From Bacteroidaceae bacterium (GTDB lineage: Bacteria; Bacteroidota; Bacteroidia; Bacteroidales; Bacteroidaceae): DNA of 64,000 nt. The notes beneath the pieces are model-generated. The model saw only the letters and a program-made list of their open reading frames with translations, was not told where the DNA came from and did no database searches. The DNA lies in contig JAKSIU010000005.1 in the NCBI GenBank assembly GCA_024398615.1, forward strand, positions 1 to 64,000, read 5' to 3'. This document shows positions 9,410 to 18,552 of this stretch, in pieces. Each line of letters starts with the position of its first letter. Positions within the stretch are counted from its first letter, which is position 1. Both the position numbers and the translations under genes were made by a program.

Positions 9410-10479
9410 TCAATGAAAAGACAGTCGTAATGTATAATAGGTCTCAGGTCATGGAGCCCGATGCTGGCACGCGCCTCCTCGCTGCTGTATGAACTGCGGC
9501 CAAGTGCAATGCGCTTTCCGTCCGGGTCAAGGACTGCAATGATGTCGCCTTCCTCAAAGTCGCCTTCAACGGCAGTTACGCCTACCGGCAGGAGACTTGC
9601 GGCTGTCCTGCCTTTCAGGACTCTGGCGGCATTGGCATCTATACTTACGTTGCCTTTGGCGAATCCCTGGCTGTTGGCCACCCATTTCCTTATGCTTGAT
9701 GTGCCCTGGGCTGCCGGTATGAATACTGTGTGGGGTACAGCTGTGTCCTTTCCTATGAGAAGGTCCGGCAGAATGTTCTCACGCTTTCCGTTGGCTATGG
9801 TCACGCGCACGCCTTCGGCTGCCACTTTGCGGGCAATGCCGTACTTGGTCTGCATGCCGCCACGGCCGAATCCGCTCTTGGCTGTTCCTATGTAGCACGA
9901 TATGTCGTCGGTGGGACCGATTTCCGGTATCACCCTTGATTCCGGATCGCTTGGATTGCCGTTGAATATACCGTCCACATTTGACAGGATTATCAGTTCA
10001 CGGGCATCCATCATGGTGGCTACCAGTCCGGACAGTTCGTCGTTATCGGTGAACATGAGCTCGGTTACACTCACCGTGTCGTTCTCATTCACAATTGGAA
10101 TGACACCGCTGGAAAGCATGACTTCCATGCAGCTGCGCTGGTTCAGGTATTCGCGTCTGGTGCCGAAACTCTCCTTCATTGTCAGAACCTGACCTATGCG
10201 TATTCCATATTCGGCGAAAAGATCCTGATACAGGCCCATGAGACGGATCTGACCTACAGCCGAAAACAGCTGGCGCTGCTCTACGCTGTCCAGCTTTGAC
10301 TGGACTTCCAGAATGCTGCGGCCGCATGCCACAGCGCCGCTGGAAACCAGGATGACCTGGAATCCGCTCTTTCTCAGGGCTACGGTCTGATCGACAAGGC
10401 TTGACATGCGCGTGATGTCAATGCTGCCATCGGCCCTTGTCAGGACATTGCTGCCAATTTTGACTACAATACGTTTCAT
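9406..10479 (-). CDS. proB: Glutamate 5-kinase
   Basis: This 357-residue cytoplasmic kinase phosphorylates glutamate at the gamma carboxylate, the committed step of proline synthesis and usually feedback-inhibited by proline. An amino-acid-kinase domain occupies about residues 1-255 ([38 protein letters not shown]) and a PUA domain about 270-357. Full length is normal. It lies 6 nt downstream of proC and overlaps proA by 4 nt, the centre of a proC-proB-proA operon. Confidence 0.96.
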   Translation of the reverse strand: MKRIVVKIGSNVLTRADGSIDITRMSSLVDQTVALRKSGFQVILVSSGAVACGRSILEVQSKLDSVEQRQLFSAVGQIRLMGLYQDLFAEYGIRIGQVLTMKESFGTRREYLNQRSCMEVMLSSGVIPIVNENDTVSVTELMFTDNDELSGLVATMMDARELIILSNVDGIFNGNPSDPESRVIPEIGPTDDISCYIGTAKSGFGRGGMQTKYGIARKVAAEGVRVTIANGKRENILPDLLIGKDTAVPHTVFIPAAQGTSSIRKWVANSQGFAKGNVSIDANAARVLKGRTAASLLPVGVTAVEGDFEEGDIIAVLDPDGKRIALGRSSYSSEEARASIGLHDLRPIIHYDCLFIE

Positions 10480-10485
10480 GGAAAC

Positions 10486-11274
10486 TTATTTGCCTGCTTT
10501 GAGTCCGCTCTGAACGGCAGCAGTGAAACCGGCTGCCTCCATGGCGTTAAGTCCGCGAATTGTGAAGCCGCCGGGAGTGGTCACCTTATCTATTTCAGTT
10601 TCCGGATTGCTCTTGTGTTCCGAAATGAGAGCTGCAGCACCCTGTACTGTCTGGCATACTATTTCCACAGCTTGAGCAGGGTAGAATCCCATCTCGACAC
10701 CGCCTTCGGCTGCCGCGCGTATGTATCGCATTGCGTAGGCAATTCCGCACGATGACAGGGCCATGCCCGCTGACAGGTTCTTCTCGTTGACAATCATGCT
10801 TGTCCCGGTGCCGTCAAACAGACCGATAACCTTGTCGGTATCTTCCTGTGTGGCAATGACGGGGCAGATGAATGTCATGCCCTGACACAGTTCGATTGCA
10901 ATGTTTGGGATGGCAAGGAACAGCGCTTGACAGACCAGTTTCCCGTTTCCGTCATCAAGCCATTCCTTCAGCGATTCTCCGCTTATGCCTGCTGCGAACG
11001 AGACCAATGTCTGCTCAGGTCTGAGGGCCGGTCTGATTCCGTCAATCACCAGCTTGGCCAGGAACGGCTTGACAGCCAGGATTATGACATCGGCACCGCT
11101 TATGGCACTGGAATTGTCAGTAGATGTTTTAAAACCTGCGGCAGAGAATTTGGAAAGTGTCTCTTCATTCCTGTCGGCCATTGTAATGTCGGCGGCCTGC
11201 AGACGGGCAGCGCGCACAAGGCCAAGGGCGGTGGCTCCACCCATGTTGCCTGCTCCTATAATTGTCAGTTTCAT
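10486..11274 (-). CDS. proC: Pyrroline-5-carboxylate reductase
   Basis: This 262-residue enzyme reduces 1-pyrroline-5-carboxylate to proline with NAD(P)H, the last step of the pathway. The N-terminal Rossmann motif MKLTIIGAGNMGGATALGL is clear. The dimerisation domain carries LSAGMALSSCGIAYAMRYI and the TTPGGFT substrate loop. It leads the operon, so all three proline genes follow from one promoter. Only four bases separate a -7 promoter box from its ATG, which suggests a leaderless mRNA. Confidence 0.96.
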   Translation of the reverse strand: MKLTIIGAGNMGGATALGLVRAARLQAADITMADRNEETLSKFSAAGFKTSTDNSSAISGADVIILAVKPFLAKLVIDGIRPALRPEQTLVSFAAGISGESLKEWLDDGNGKLVCQALFLAIPNIAIELCQGMTFICPVIATQEDTDKVIGLFDGTGTSMIVNEKNLSAGMALSSCGIAYAMRYIRAAAEGGVEMGFYPAQAVEIVCQTVQGAAALISEHKSNPETEIDKVTTPGGFTIRGLNAMEAAGFTAAVQSGLKAGK

Positions 11275-11278
11275 AGTG

Positions 11279-11286
11279 CAAAAATA
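11279..11286 (-). promoter_or_regulatory. -7 box (TATTTTTG) abutting the proC start
   Basis: The minus strand reads TATTTTTG then CACT then ATG. In Bacteroidetes, transcription normally begins about 5-8 nt after this box, so the mRNA would start at or beside the proC ATG. The nearest upstream TTG (minus strand of 11310-11312) is 23 nt away, a little long. Confidence 0.6.
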
Positions 11287-11317
11287 TCAAAAAATGAATT
11301 CGTATGCAGCAAATGAG

Positions 11318-11347
11318 TTGTCCAATAGCAATAAATACCTACTTTTG
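11318..11347 (+). promoter_or_regulatory. Promoter for the HprK-like/S26/PqqD cassette
   Basis: TTG at 11318-11320, 19 nt, then TACTTTTG at 11340-11347, a full Bacteroidetes promoter. It places the start site about 15 nt ahead of the ATG at 11368. The divergent proC promoter lies within 60 nt. Confidence 0.75.
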
Positions 11348-11367
11348 CAAAGAGATAAGAATCAAGG

Positions 11368-12255
11368 ATGCATAATTATTACAAAGTCGCTGGACATTGC
11401 TTTTATGTAGAATCGGAAATGACCGTTTTCTGTGAAATGCCGGAAAACTACAGTCCGTTCCAGATTCCGGAAGCCGATGGCGAACTGCTCTTTTCGCTGG
11501 AGATTACGGATAATCTGCCTGATGGGGAGATGGTCCTTTTCCACACCGATGCCGATCTGGAACCGGGGATGCCGCAGATTGACATTTTCCAGCAGGCAGG
11601 CGGCTATCTCATTGAAATGCGTCCTGTTGCCGGAAGCAATCTGATTTCCAGACTTTGGACGACATCGGATTTCAGGAAAGGGCTTCTGCACAGCTGGAAT
11701 TCCGAAGTCCTTGGACGTTTCCCGCTTGACAACAGCTGCATGATAATGTTTGCCATGGCATCGGCCCCGGAGCTGACTCTGGCCATGCATGCATCGGTTA
11801 TTGAACATAAAGGTAAGGGATATCTGTTCCTTGGCAAGAGCGGAACTGGAAAGAGTACGCACAGCCGTCTGTGGCTGGAAAACATACCTCAGTGCAGACT
11901 GCTTAATGACGACAATCCTGTAGTCCGATTCTCTTCTCAGGGCGAACTTACAGTATATGGCAGCCCTTGGAGCGGCAAGACCCCGTGTTACATGAACGCT
12001 TCTGCCAAAGTCGGTGCGTTTGTAGCTTTGGCACAGTATCCTGAAAACAGAATCCGCAGGATGGGGGTCCTGGAATCAATGGCCGTGTTCTTCCAATCCT
12101 GTTCGGGACTCCGGCAGATAGAAAGCATTGCGGACGGCCTGGACGATACGGTATCCCGGATACTGGAAACAGTTCCTGTCTATCATCTTGATTGTCTGCC
12201 CGACAGCGGCGCGGCAATACTTTGTCATGAAACTGTCAGCTCTGTAAAGTCATGA
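11368..12255 (+). CDS. HPr kinase/PEPCK-like P-loop ATPase of a three-gene cassette
   Basis: A 295-residue protein whose second half resembles the catalytic core of HPr kinase/phosphorylase and PEPCK: Walker A LGKSGTGKST (K162), an acidic LLNDDNPVV motif (178-186) and YGSPWSGK (197-204). The first 130 residues do not resemble the HprK N-terminal domain and are beta-rich with no motif I know. Related stand-alone kinases occur in lasso peptide and other RiPP clusters, where some phosphorylate the precursor; others in Bacteroidetes are uncharacterised. It shares a 4-nt ATGA overlap with the peptidase gene. The role here is inferred to be modification of a peptide or protein partner; the usual carbon-control role is unlikely. 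Confidence 0.72.
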   Translation: MHNYYKVAGHCFYVESEMTVFCEMPENYSPFQIPEADGELLFSLEITDNLPDGEMVLFHTDADLEPGMPQIDIFQQAGGYLIEMRPVAGSNLISRLWTTSDFRKGLLHSWNSEVLGRFPLDNSCMIMFAMASAPELTLAMHASVIEHKGKGYLFLGKSGTGKSTHSRLWLENIPQCRLLNDDNPVVRFSSQGELTVYGSPWSGKTPCYMNASAKVGAFVALAQYPENRIRRMGVLESMAVFFQSCSGLRQIESIADGLDDTVSRILETVPVYHLDCLPDSGAAILCHETVSSVKS

Positions 12256-12710
12256 AAGTAATATCGTTACCTAATGAAATACTGATTCCGCAGGTCTGTC
12301 AGGTGCTTGCTGACGGGCAGGAGGCCGTTCTCAATGTCCGTGGAAGCAGCATGAATCCTTTCATTGACGGCGACAGGGACAGCGTGGTTCTCAAAAAGGA
12401 GACCGATTACCATGTGGGTGATATCGTTCTTGCCCAGATTGGCGAAGGCGTTTATGTGCTTCACAGAATTCTTGAGCTCAAGTCCGATGGAACTGTGGTG
12501 ATTATGGGCGACGGTAACCTGCAGGGACGTGAACACTGCTTCAGGGATCAGTTGTACGGTCGTGCCATAGAAGTGGTGAAACCGTCAGGCAGACATAAGA
12601 GTCTTGTCAGTCCCAAGGCTATGCGTCGGGCTTCGGCCTGGAGACGCCTGCTTCCGATAAGACGTTATCTTTTGGCATTTTACAGACGAATAATACTTAA
12701 ATTGAAATGA
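12252..12710 (+). CDS. S24/S26 family peptidase, signal-peptidase-like with Ser/His dyad
   Basis: A 152-residue serine peptidase-like protein. VRGSSMNPFI holds the presumed nucleophile S33 followed by M34, as in LexA and signal peptidases. The second conserved block is YVLHRIL with H71 where bacterial type I signal peptidases have lysine; this matches the Ser/His (SipW or ER) subgroup S26B. There is no N-terminal membrane anchor. The C terminus (about residues 122-152) is strongly basic with hydrophobic patches and could bind membrane. ATGA overlaps link it to the kinase-like gene upstream and the PqqD gene downstream. It could cleave a leader peptide, but no substrate is seen. Confidence 0.72.
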   Translation: MKVISLPNEILIPQVCQVLADGQEAVLNVRGSSMNPFIDGDRDSVVLKKETDYHVGDIVLAQIGEGVYVLHRILELKSDGTVVIMGDGNLQGREHCFRDQLYGRAIEVVKPSGRHKSLVSPKAMRRASAWRRLLPIRRYLLAFYRRIILKLK

Positions 12711-12973
12711 TTTTAAAGAAAGGTTTTAAATCCAGAGTCATATGTGGTGAATTCGTGCTTATTCCAATAGTGAGTGAGCGGGTGGATTTCAACCGTCTCA
12801 TATCAATGAACGAAACTGCACGTTTCCTATGGGAACATCTGCAGGACAGAGAGTTTCAGCTACAGGACATGATAGACATGATTCTGGACGAATATGATGT
12901 CACAGAATCCCAAGCCCGTACGGACTGCGAAAAACTGCTGGCTGATTGGACGGAAGCCGGACTGGTTGAATGA
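12707..12973 (+). CDS. PqqD family (RiPP recognition element) protein
   Basis: An 88-residue small protein with the PqqD/RRE layout: a beta-strand start, RLISMNETARFLWEHL (about residues 31-46), a middle helix around DMIDMILDEYDVT, and a helical ending through DCEKLLADWTEAGLVE. PqqD-like domains bind leader peptides of ribosomally made, modified peptides and present them to enzymes. Its start overlaps the peptidase stop by 4 nt. No radical SAM enzyme, cyclase or precursor gene is adjacent; the next gene downstream has its own promoter and is an esterase. Confidence 0.78.
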   Translation: MILKKGFKSRVICGEFVLIPIVSERVDFNRLISMNETARFLWEHLQDREFQLQDMIDMILDEYDVTESQARTDCEKLLADWTEAGLVE

Positions 12974-13002
12974 TTGCGGTCCGGAAAAAATCATTACTTT
13001 TG
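12974..13002 (+). promoter_or_regulatory. Promoter for the CE1-like esterase
   Basis: TTG at 12974-12976 and TACTTTTG at 12995-13002 with 18 nt between. It begins right after the PqqD stop and separates the esterase from the upstream cassette; the leader is about 35 nt. Confidence 0.65.
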
Positions 13003-13021
13003 CAGTCAAAGAACTGACTAA

Positions 13022-13927
<906 letters not shown>

Positions 13928-13965
13928 AAAACTGATTAGCACCTGATTTATGGATCCGTATGGCG

Positions 13966-13996
13966 TTTGCTGTGCGGATTCTTTTTATTACTTTCG
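13966..13996 (+). promoter_or_regulatory. Promoter for the double GH43-CBM6 gene
   Basis: TTTG at 13966-13969 and TACTTTCG at 13989-13996 with 19 nt between, close to the Bacteroidetes consensus, about 30 nt before the ATG at 14026. Because it lies downstream of an earlier in-frame ATG at 13960, it supports 14026 as the true start. Confidence 0.6.
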
Positions 13997-14025
13997 CGGT
14001 AGAAGAAACAAACAACGCGAAAAAT

Positions 14026-16692
14026 ATGAAAATCCAGACATTGCTATTGGGGCTTGCAGCCGCAGCTGCCGTTCAGGCCCAGAATCCAATTATCAGTACA
14101 ATCTTCACACCCGATCCTGCCCCGTTCGTGTACGGTGACAAGGTCTATCTTTTCTGTGACCATGACGAGGATGGCCGCAACCGTGACTTCAACATGAAGG
14201 ACTGGCTGCTGTTCAGCACTGAGGATATGGTGAACTGGACCTATGAGGGTACTCAGGTCACTACCGCCACTTTCCCCTGGGCGCGTCAGGGACAGAGAGC
14301 ATGGGCATCGCAGGGAGTCGAACGCAATGGCAAGTGGTACTGGTACGTGTGCTGCAACAAGGCAGGCGGAGGTGACGTGCTGGCTGTTGCAACGGCCGAC
14401 AGTCCTACCGGTCCGTGGAAGGATGCCATAGGCGGTCCGCTCTGTGAGGGCTTCGGATTCATTGACCCTACCGTTTTTGTCGATGACAACGGCAAGGCAT
14501 ATCTGTTCTGGGGCAACAAGGGACTCTGGTACGGAGAATTGAATGATGACATGATTTCATTCAAGGACGGTTTCAAGGAAGTTCCAGGTTATCACGATCC
14601 AAAGTGCTTCGGCGAACTCCAGTCAAAGATGAACTGGGCTCACGGCAAGGAGGAGATGATGACCCAGTATGAGGAAGGTCCGTGGCTCATGAAACGTAAT
14701 GGAACCTACTATCTGTCATACCCGGCCGGTGGTGTTCCGGAACACATGGCATATTCTACAGCTCCCACCATTGACGGTCCCTGGACATACCGCGGCCGCA
14801 TTATGGACGAGGCCAGCAGCTTTACCATCCACGGAGGAAACATAGAGTTCAAGGGACGCAGCTTCATGTTCTACCATAACGGCGATCTGCCCGGCGGTGG
14901 CGGCTATAACCGTTCGGCTGCCGTAGAGGAGTTCAAGTGGAACGATGACGGCTCATTCCCGTTCATACCTTTTACAAAAGAAGGCGTAAAGACTCCAATA
15001 AAGAATCTGGACCCGTATTCAAGGGTTGAGGCCGAGACTCAGGCACAGTCATCGGGCCTTAAGGTTGACCGCCGTGCCGGAACAGACCACTTTGTAACGG
15101 ACATCGATGACGGTGACTGGATCCGTGTGCGTTCGGTCGATTTCAAGGACTGCGGCCAGAAGGCAGTCGTTGCCATCGTAGGCGCCCAGAAGGGTAACGG
15201 TACCATAGAGTTCTACATTGACAATATGGAAGGCGAACCGTTCTGCAAGGTTCCCGTCAACAGGGACAATGCCGGTTTCCGCACAGCCGCCTTCACATAC
15301 CTTATCGATACCGATGTCAAGGGCGTTCATGACGTTTATCTTGTATTCCGATGCGAGACTCCCAAACCTTTTGAACTTGACTGGTGGCAGTTCAATGACC
15401 ATGCCAACATGCCTCTGGTGCAGACCCGTTTCACCGCCGATCCGGCTCCTGTGGTCATTGACGGCAAGGTGTTCCTGTACACCACACATGACGAAGACGG
15501 AGCAAGCGGCTTCCAGATGTTCGACTGGCTGCTTTACACCAGCGAGGACATGGTCAACTGGGAGGACCACGGTGCAGTCGCATCGCTTGACGATTTCAAA
15601 TACTATGACGGAAAGAACGGTGCGTGGGCCGAGCAGGTGGTCGCAGCCAATGGCGCATACTACATGTACTGCCCGATTCACGGTCACGGAATAGGCGTGC
15701 TCACAGCCGATTCCCCTTACGGTCCCTGGCATGATCCTCTGGGTGAACCGCTGGTATGGCAGAAGGAACACTGGGATGACATAGACCCTACTGTATGGGT
15801 TGATAATGACGGCCAGGCATACATGTATTGGGGCAACCCCAACCTGTACAGCGTAAAGCTGGGCAAGGATATGATATCACTTGCCGGACCCATTGTGAAG
15901 CACCCCAAGATAGAAGACTATCAGGAAGGACCATGGTTCTGGAAACATGACGGACATTATTACATGGCGTTCGCATCGACCTGTTGTCCTGAGGGCATAG
16001 GTTACGCAATGAGTGAAGGTCCGGAAGGTCCGTGGGAGTACAAGGGACACATTATGGACCACACGGTACGTACCCGCGGCAATCATCCGGGCATCATTGA
16101 ATACAAGGGCAAGAGCTACGTGTTCGGTCTCAATTATGACATAATGCACCTGAAGACATTCGCTCACGCGGAACAGCGTTCCGTTTCGGCTGCTGAGATG
16201 CACTACAATCCCGATGGCACAATCCAGGAAGTTCCCTACTTCCTTGACAACAGACTGGAACAGGTCAAGCCGTTTGATCCTTATCGCAAGGTCCAGGCCG
16301 AGAATATGGCGTGGGGTTACGGACTCAAGACCCAGCGTACCAATTTCGAGGACAAGGGCGAACTGGATTATGACTTCACCAACATGTACGTGACCGATGT
16401 CGATCCGGAGGAATACATCCTTGTCAAGGGCGTTGACTTTGGGAGGAAGGGCACCCGCAAGCTTCTCATGTCAATTGGATCCGATGGAATAGGCTGCGTG
16501 GAGATTCATCTGGATGGCGTTGACGGCCCGATGGCCGGAATCATCCCGGTTACTCCAACCGGCGGCCAGCTTGAATTCAACACATTCACGGCCAAGCTCA
16601 AGCCACGTGTGCGCGGTACTCATGACCTCTACTTCAAGTTTACCGGGGTGGGCCACAACCTGTTCACCCTTGACTGGTGGCGCTGCAAGTGA
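14026..16692 (+). CDS. Tandem GH43-CBM6-GH43-CBM6 glycosidase
   Basis: An 888-residue secreted enzyme (signal peptide to about AQ at 18-19) built from two copies of a GH43-CBM6 unit. Copy one: five-bladed GH43 (about 22-320) then CBM6 (about 328-457). Copy two: GH43 (about 464-745) then CBM6 (about 750-888). Each GH43 keeps a full catalytic triad: D30, D147, E217 and D472, D587, E634, in the contexts DPAP, IDPT and EGPW. GH43 enzymes cleave arabinofuranosyl, xylosyl or galactosyl linkages. The start at 14026 yields a clean signal peptide; an upstream in-frame ATG does not. The stop shares one base with the PL11 ATG. Confidence 0.88.
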   Translation: MKIQTLLLGLAAAAAVQAQNPIISTIFTPDPAPFVYGDKVYLFCDHDEDGRNRDFNMKDWLLFSTEDMVNWTYEGTQVTTATFPWARQGQRAWASQGVERNGKWYWYVCCNKAGGGDVLAVATADSPTGPWKDAIGGPLCEGFGFIDPTVFVDDNGKAYLFWGNKGLWYGELNDDMISFKDGFKEVPGYHDPKCFGELQSKMNWAHGKEEMMTQYEEGPWLMKRNGTYYLSYPAGGVPEHMAYSTAPTIDGPWTYRGRIMDEASSFTIHGGNIEFKGRSFMFYHNGDLPGGGGYNRSAAVEEFKWNDDGSFPFIPFTKEGVKTPIKNLDPYSRVEAETQAQSSGLKVDRRAGTDHFVTDIDDGDWIRVRSVDFKDCGQKAVVAIVGAQKGNGTIEFYIDNMEGEPFCKVPVNRDNAGFRTAAFTYLIDTDVKGVHDVYLVFRCETPKPFELDWWQFNDHANMPLVQTRFTADPAPVVIDGKVFLYTTHDEDGASGFQMFDWLLYTSEDMVNWEDHGAVASLDDFKYYDGKNGAWAEQVVAANGAYYMYCPIHGHGIGVLTADSPYGPWHDPLGEPLVWQKEHWDDIDPTVWVDNDGQAYMYWGNPNLYSVKLGKDMISLAGPIVKHPKIEDYQEGPWFWKHDGHYYMAFASTCCPEGIGYAMSEGPEGPWEYKGHIMDHTVRTRGNHPGIIEYKGKSYVFGLNYDIMHLKTFAHAEQRSVSAAEMHYNPDGTIQEVPYFLDNRLEQVKPFDPYRKVQAENMAWGYGLKTQRTNFEDKGELDYDFTNMYVTDVDPEEYILVKGVDFGRKGTRKLLMSIGSDGIGCVEIHLDGVDGPMAGIIPVTPTGGQLEFNTFTAKLKPRVRGTHDLYFKFTGVGHNLFTLDWWRCK

Positions 16693-18530
16693 TGCGGAAA
16701 CCGGTCCGGGCCTTTGCGTTGACTCTAATTCTGGCGCTCCCCGTACGGGCCGGGCGCCAGATTGAAAATCTTGACCATGGTATGACTGTGGCCCGGGTTG
16801 ACGGTGGTATGCTGATAAGCTGGCGCAGTCTGGAGACTGACAGTCCCAAAAACACATATACCATAATCCGTGACGGGAAACGCGTTGCCAGTCTGGGTAG
16901 CGGCGATGCCACCTGCTGGCTGGATACGGCAGGCACGTCGGCATCGGATTACATGCTGGCCATAGGTAACGGGCTTTTCAGACGGCAGGTAATGGAACGG
17001 CCGTTGCTGTCGTTCACTGATACCGTACGCGACCCGAGTACCGGACTGCTGTGTCCGTTTACTTCGTTCATGCCCAGACCTGTCATGATCAACGGACAGG
17101 CTCCGGACTGTTCGTATACACCGAATGACATGAGCGTTGGCGATCTTGACGGGGACGGACGCTATGAAATGGTCCTCAAATGGGATCCGGACAACTCAAA
17201 GGACAATGCACATTCCGGAACGACAGGAAATGTGGTGATCGATGCCTACAGGATGGACGGAGAGTTCATGTGGCGCATTGATCTGGGCCGGAACATCCGT
17301 GCCGGAGCGCACTACACGCAGTTCATGGTATTTGATTTCGATGGTGACGGACGGGCCGAGGTGGCCATGAAGACATCGGACGGTACGACAGACGGGCAGG
17401 GCCGTGTGATTGGCAATGCCCATGCGGACTATCGCAATCCGGAAGGACGCATCCTTACTGGAAACGAATATCTGACAGTGTTTGAGGGAGCTACAGGCCG
17501 CGAAATTGTCACAACAGACTATTATCCGCCACGGACGGTGACTGACCGCTGGGGCGACAGTTACGGCAACCGTTCGGAACGCATGCTGGCCTGTGTGGGC
17601 TTCTTTGACGGAGAGCATCCCAGCCTTGTCATGTGTCGCGGCTACTATACCAATGCCTATGTCGTTGCCTATGACTTTGACGGCACCAGTCTCAAACGGC
17701 GCTGGGTCTGCAAGGCGGAATCAAAGTCCGATGCACTGTACGGCCAGGGTAACCACAACATCTTTGTGGGGGACATTGACCTTGACGGCAAGGATGAAAT
17801 CATTTACGGAGGTGCGGCAATTGACGATGACGGCAGTGTCATGTATTCGACCCGTCTCGGACACGGCGATGCCGGACATCTGGGGGACCTTGATCCCGAT
17901 GTTCCGGGGCTGGAGTTCTGGGACGTGCACGAGGACAAGAACGTGCCGTACAGTGATGAACTGCGTGCTGCTGACGGAAGAATTCTTTGGGGAACACCGC
18001 AGGTAGGTAAGGATAACGGACGCGGCATGGCGGCCGATATTGATCCTCGTTATCCGGGGTATGAGATGTGGAGCAATGCCAGCGGTGGAATCCGCAGCTG
18101 CAAGGGTGAACTGGTATCCATGGTGAAGCCGTCAGTGAATTTCCGCATCTACTGGGACGGTGATCTGCAGGACGAGCTGTTTGATGCTACAGGTGCCGGA
18201 ACCGGTGGCAAAATTGAGAAATGGAACTGGGAGACCGGACGGATTGACCGTCTGTTCTCATTTGCAGCGCTGACAGGAACAATGCTAAACAACGGGACAA
18301 AATCAAATCCGTGCCTGTTGGCCGACATTGCCGGTGACTGGCGCGAGGAATTCATTGTCCGCAGGTCTGACGGGGCAATCTGCATTTTCACGACTCCGTA
18401 CCTCACGGAACATCGGGTGACCTGTCTCATGCAGGATCACGTCTATCGTCTGGCCGTAGCCGCTCAGAATGTGGCATACAACCAGCCGCCTCACCTTGGC
18501 TATCTGCCCAGTGGGGACAGTCCCCGCTGA
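16692..18530 (+). CDS. PL11 rhamnogalacturonan lyase
   Basis: A 612-residue secreted polysaccharide lyase that cleaves the rhamnose-galacturonate backbone of rhamnogalacturonan I by beta-elimination. The start at 16692 gives a signal peptide (MRKPVRAFALTLILALPVRAG) and a TGATG junction with the upstream stop. The mature protein begins with a short beta domain, then the eight-bladed propeller typical of PL11, with repeated calcium-binding DLDGDGR, DFDGDGR and DIDLDGKDE motifs. The double GH43 upstream would strip arabinan or galactan side chains while this enzyme cuts the backbone. Confidence 0.92.
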   Translation: MRKPVRAFALTLILALPVRAGRQIENLDHGMTVARVDGGMLISWRSLETDSPKNTYTIIRDGKRVASLGSGDATCWLDTAGTSASDYMLAIGNGLFRRQVMERPLLSFTDTVRDPSTGLLCPFTSFMPRPVMINGQAPDCSYTPNDMSVGDLDGDGRYEMVLKWDPDNSKDNAHSGTTGNVVIDAYRMDGEFMWRIDLGRNIRAGAHYTQFMVFDFDGDGRAEVAMKTSDGTTDGQGRVIGNAHADYRNPEGRILTGNEYLTVFEGATGREIVTTDYYPPRTVTDRWGDSYGNRSERMLACVGFFDGEHPSLVMCRGYYTNAYVVAYDFDGTSLKRRWVCKAESKSDALYGQGNHNIFVGDIDLDGKDEIIYGGAAIDDDGSVMYSTRLGHGDAGHLGDLDPDVPGLEFWDVHEDKNVPYSDELRAADGRILWGTPQVGKDNGRGMAADIDPRYPGYEMWSNASGGIRSCKGELVSMVKPSVNFRIYWDGDLQDELFDATGAGTGGKIEKWNWETGRIDRLFSFAALTGTMLNNGTKSNPCLLADIAGDWREEFIVRRSDGAICIFTTPYLTEHRVTCLMQDHVYRLAVAAQNVAYNQPPHLGYLPSGDSPR

Positions 18531-18552
18531 AGTTAATACCCACAGGGTCCGG

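Noticed and set aside
11368-12255. Canonical HPr kinase/phosphorylase for carbon catabolite control
   Set aside because: The N-terminal domain is unlike HprK, no HPr or PTS genes are near, and it is translationally coupled to a peptidase and PqqD gene.
13960-14025. Upstream in-frame ATG for the double GH43 gene
   Set aside because: A promoter lies after it and the ATG at 14026 begins a proper signal peptide.
14026-16692. Assembly duplication producing the double GH43-CBM6 gene
   Set aside because: The two halves are clearly diverged in sequence, so they are not a duplicated read or misassembly.
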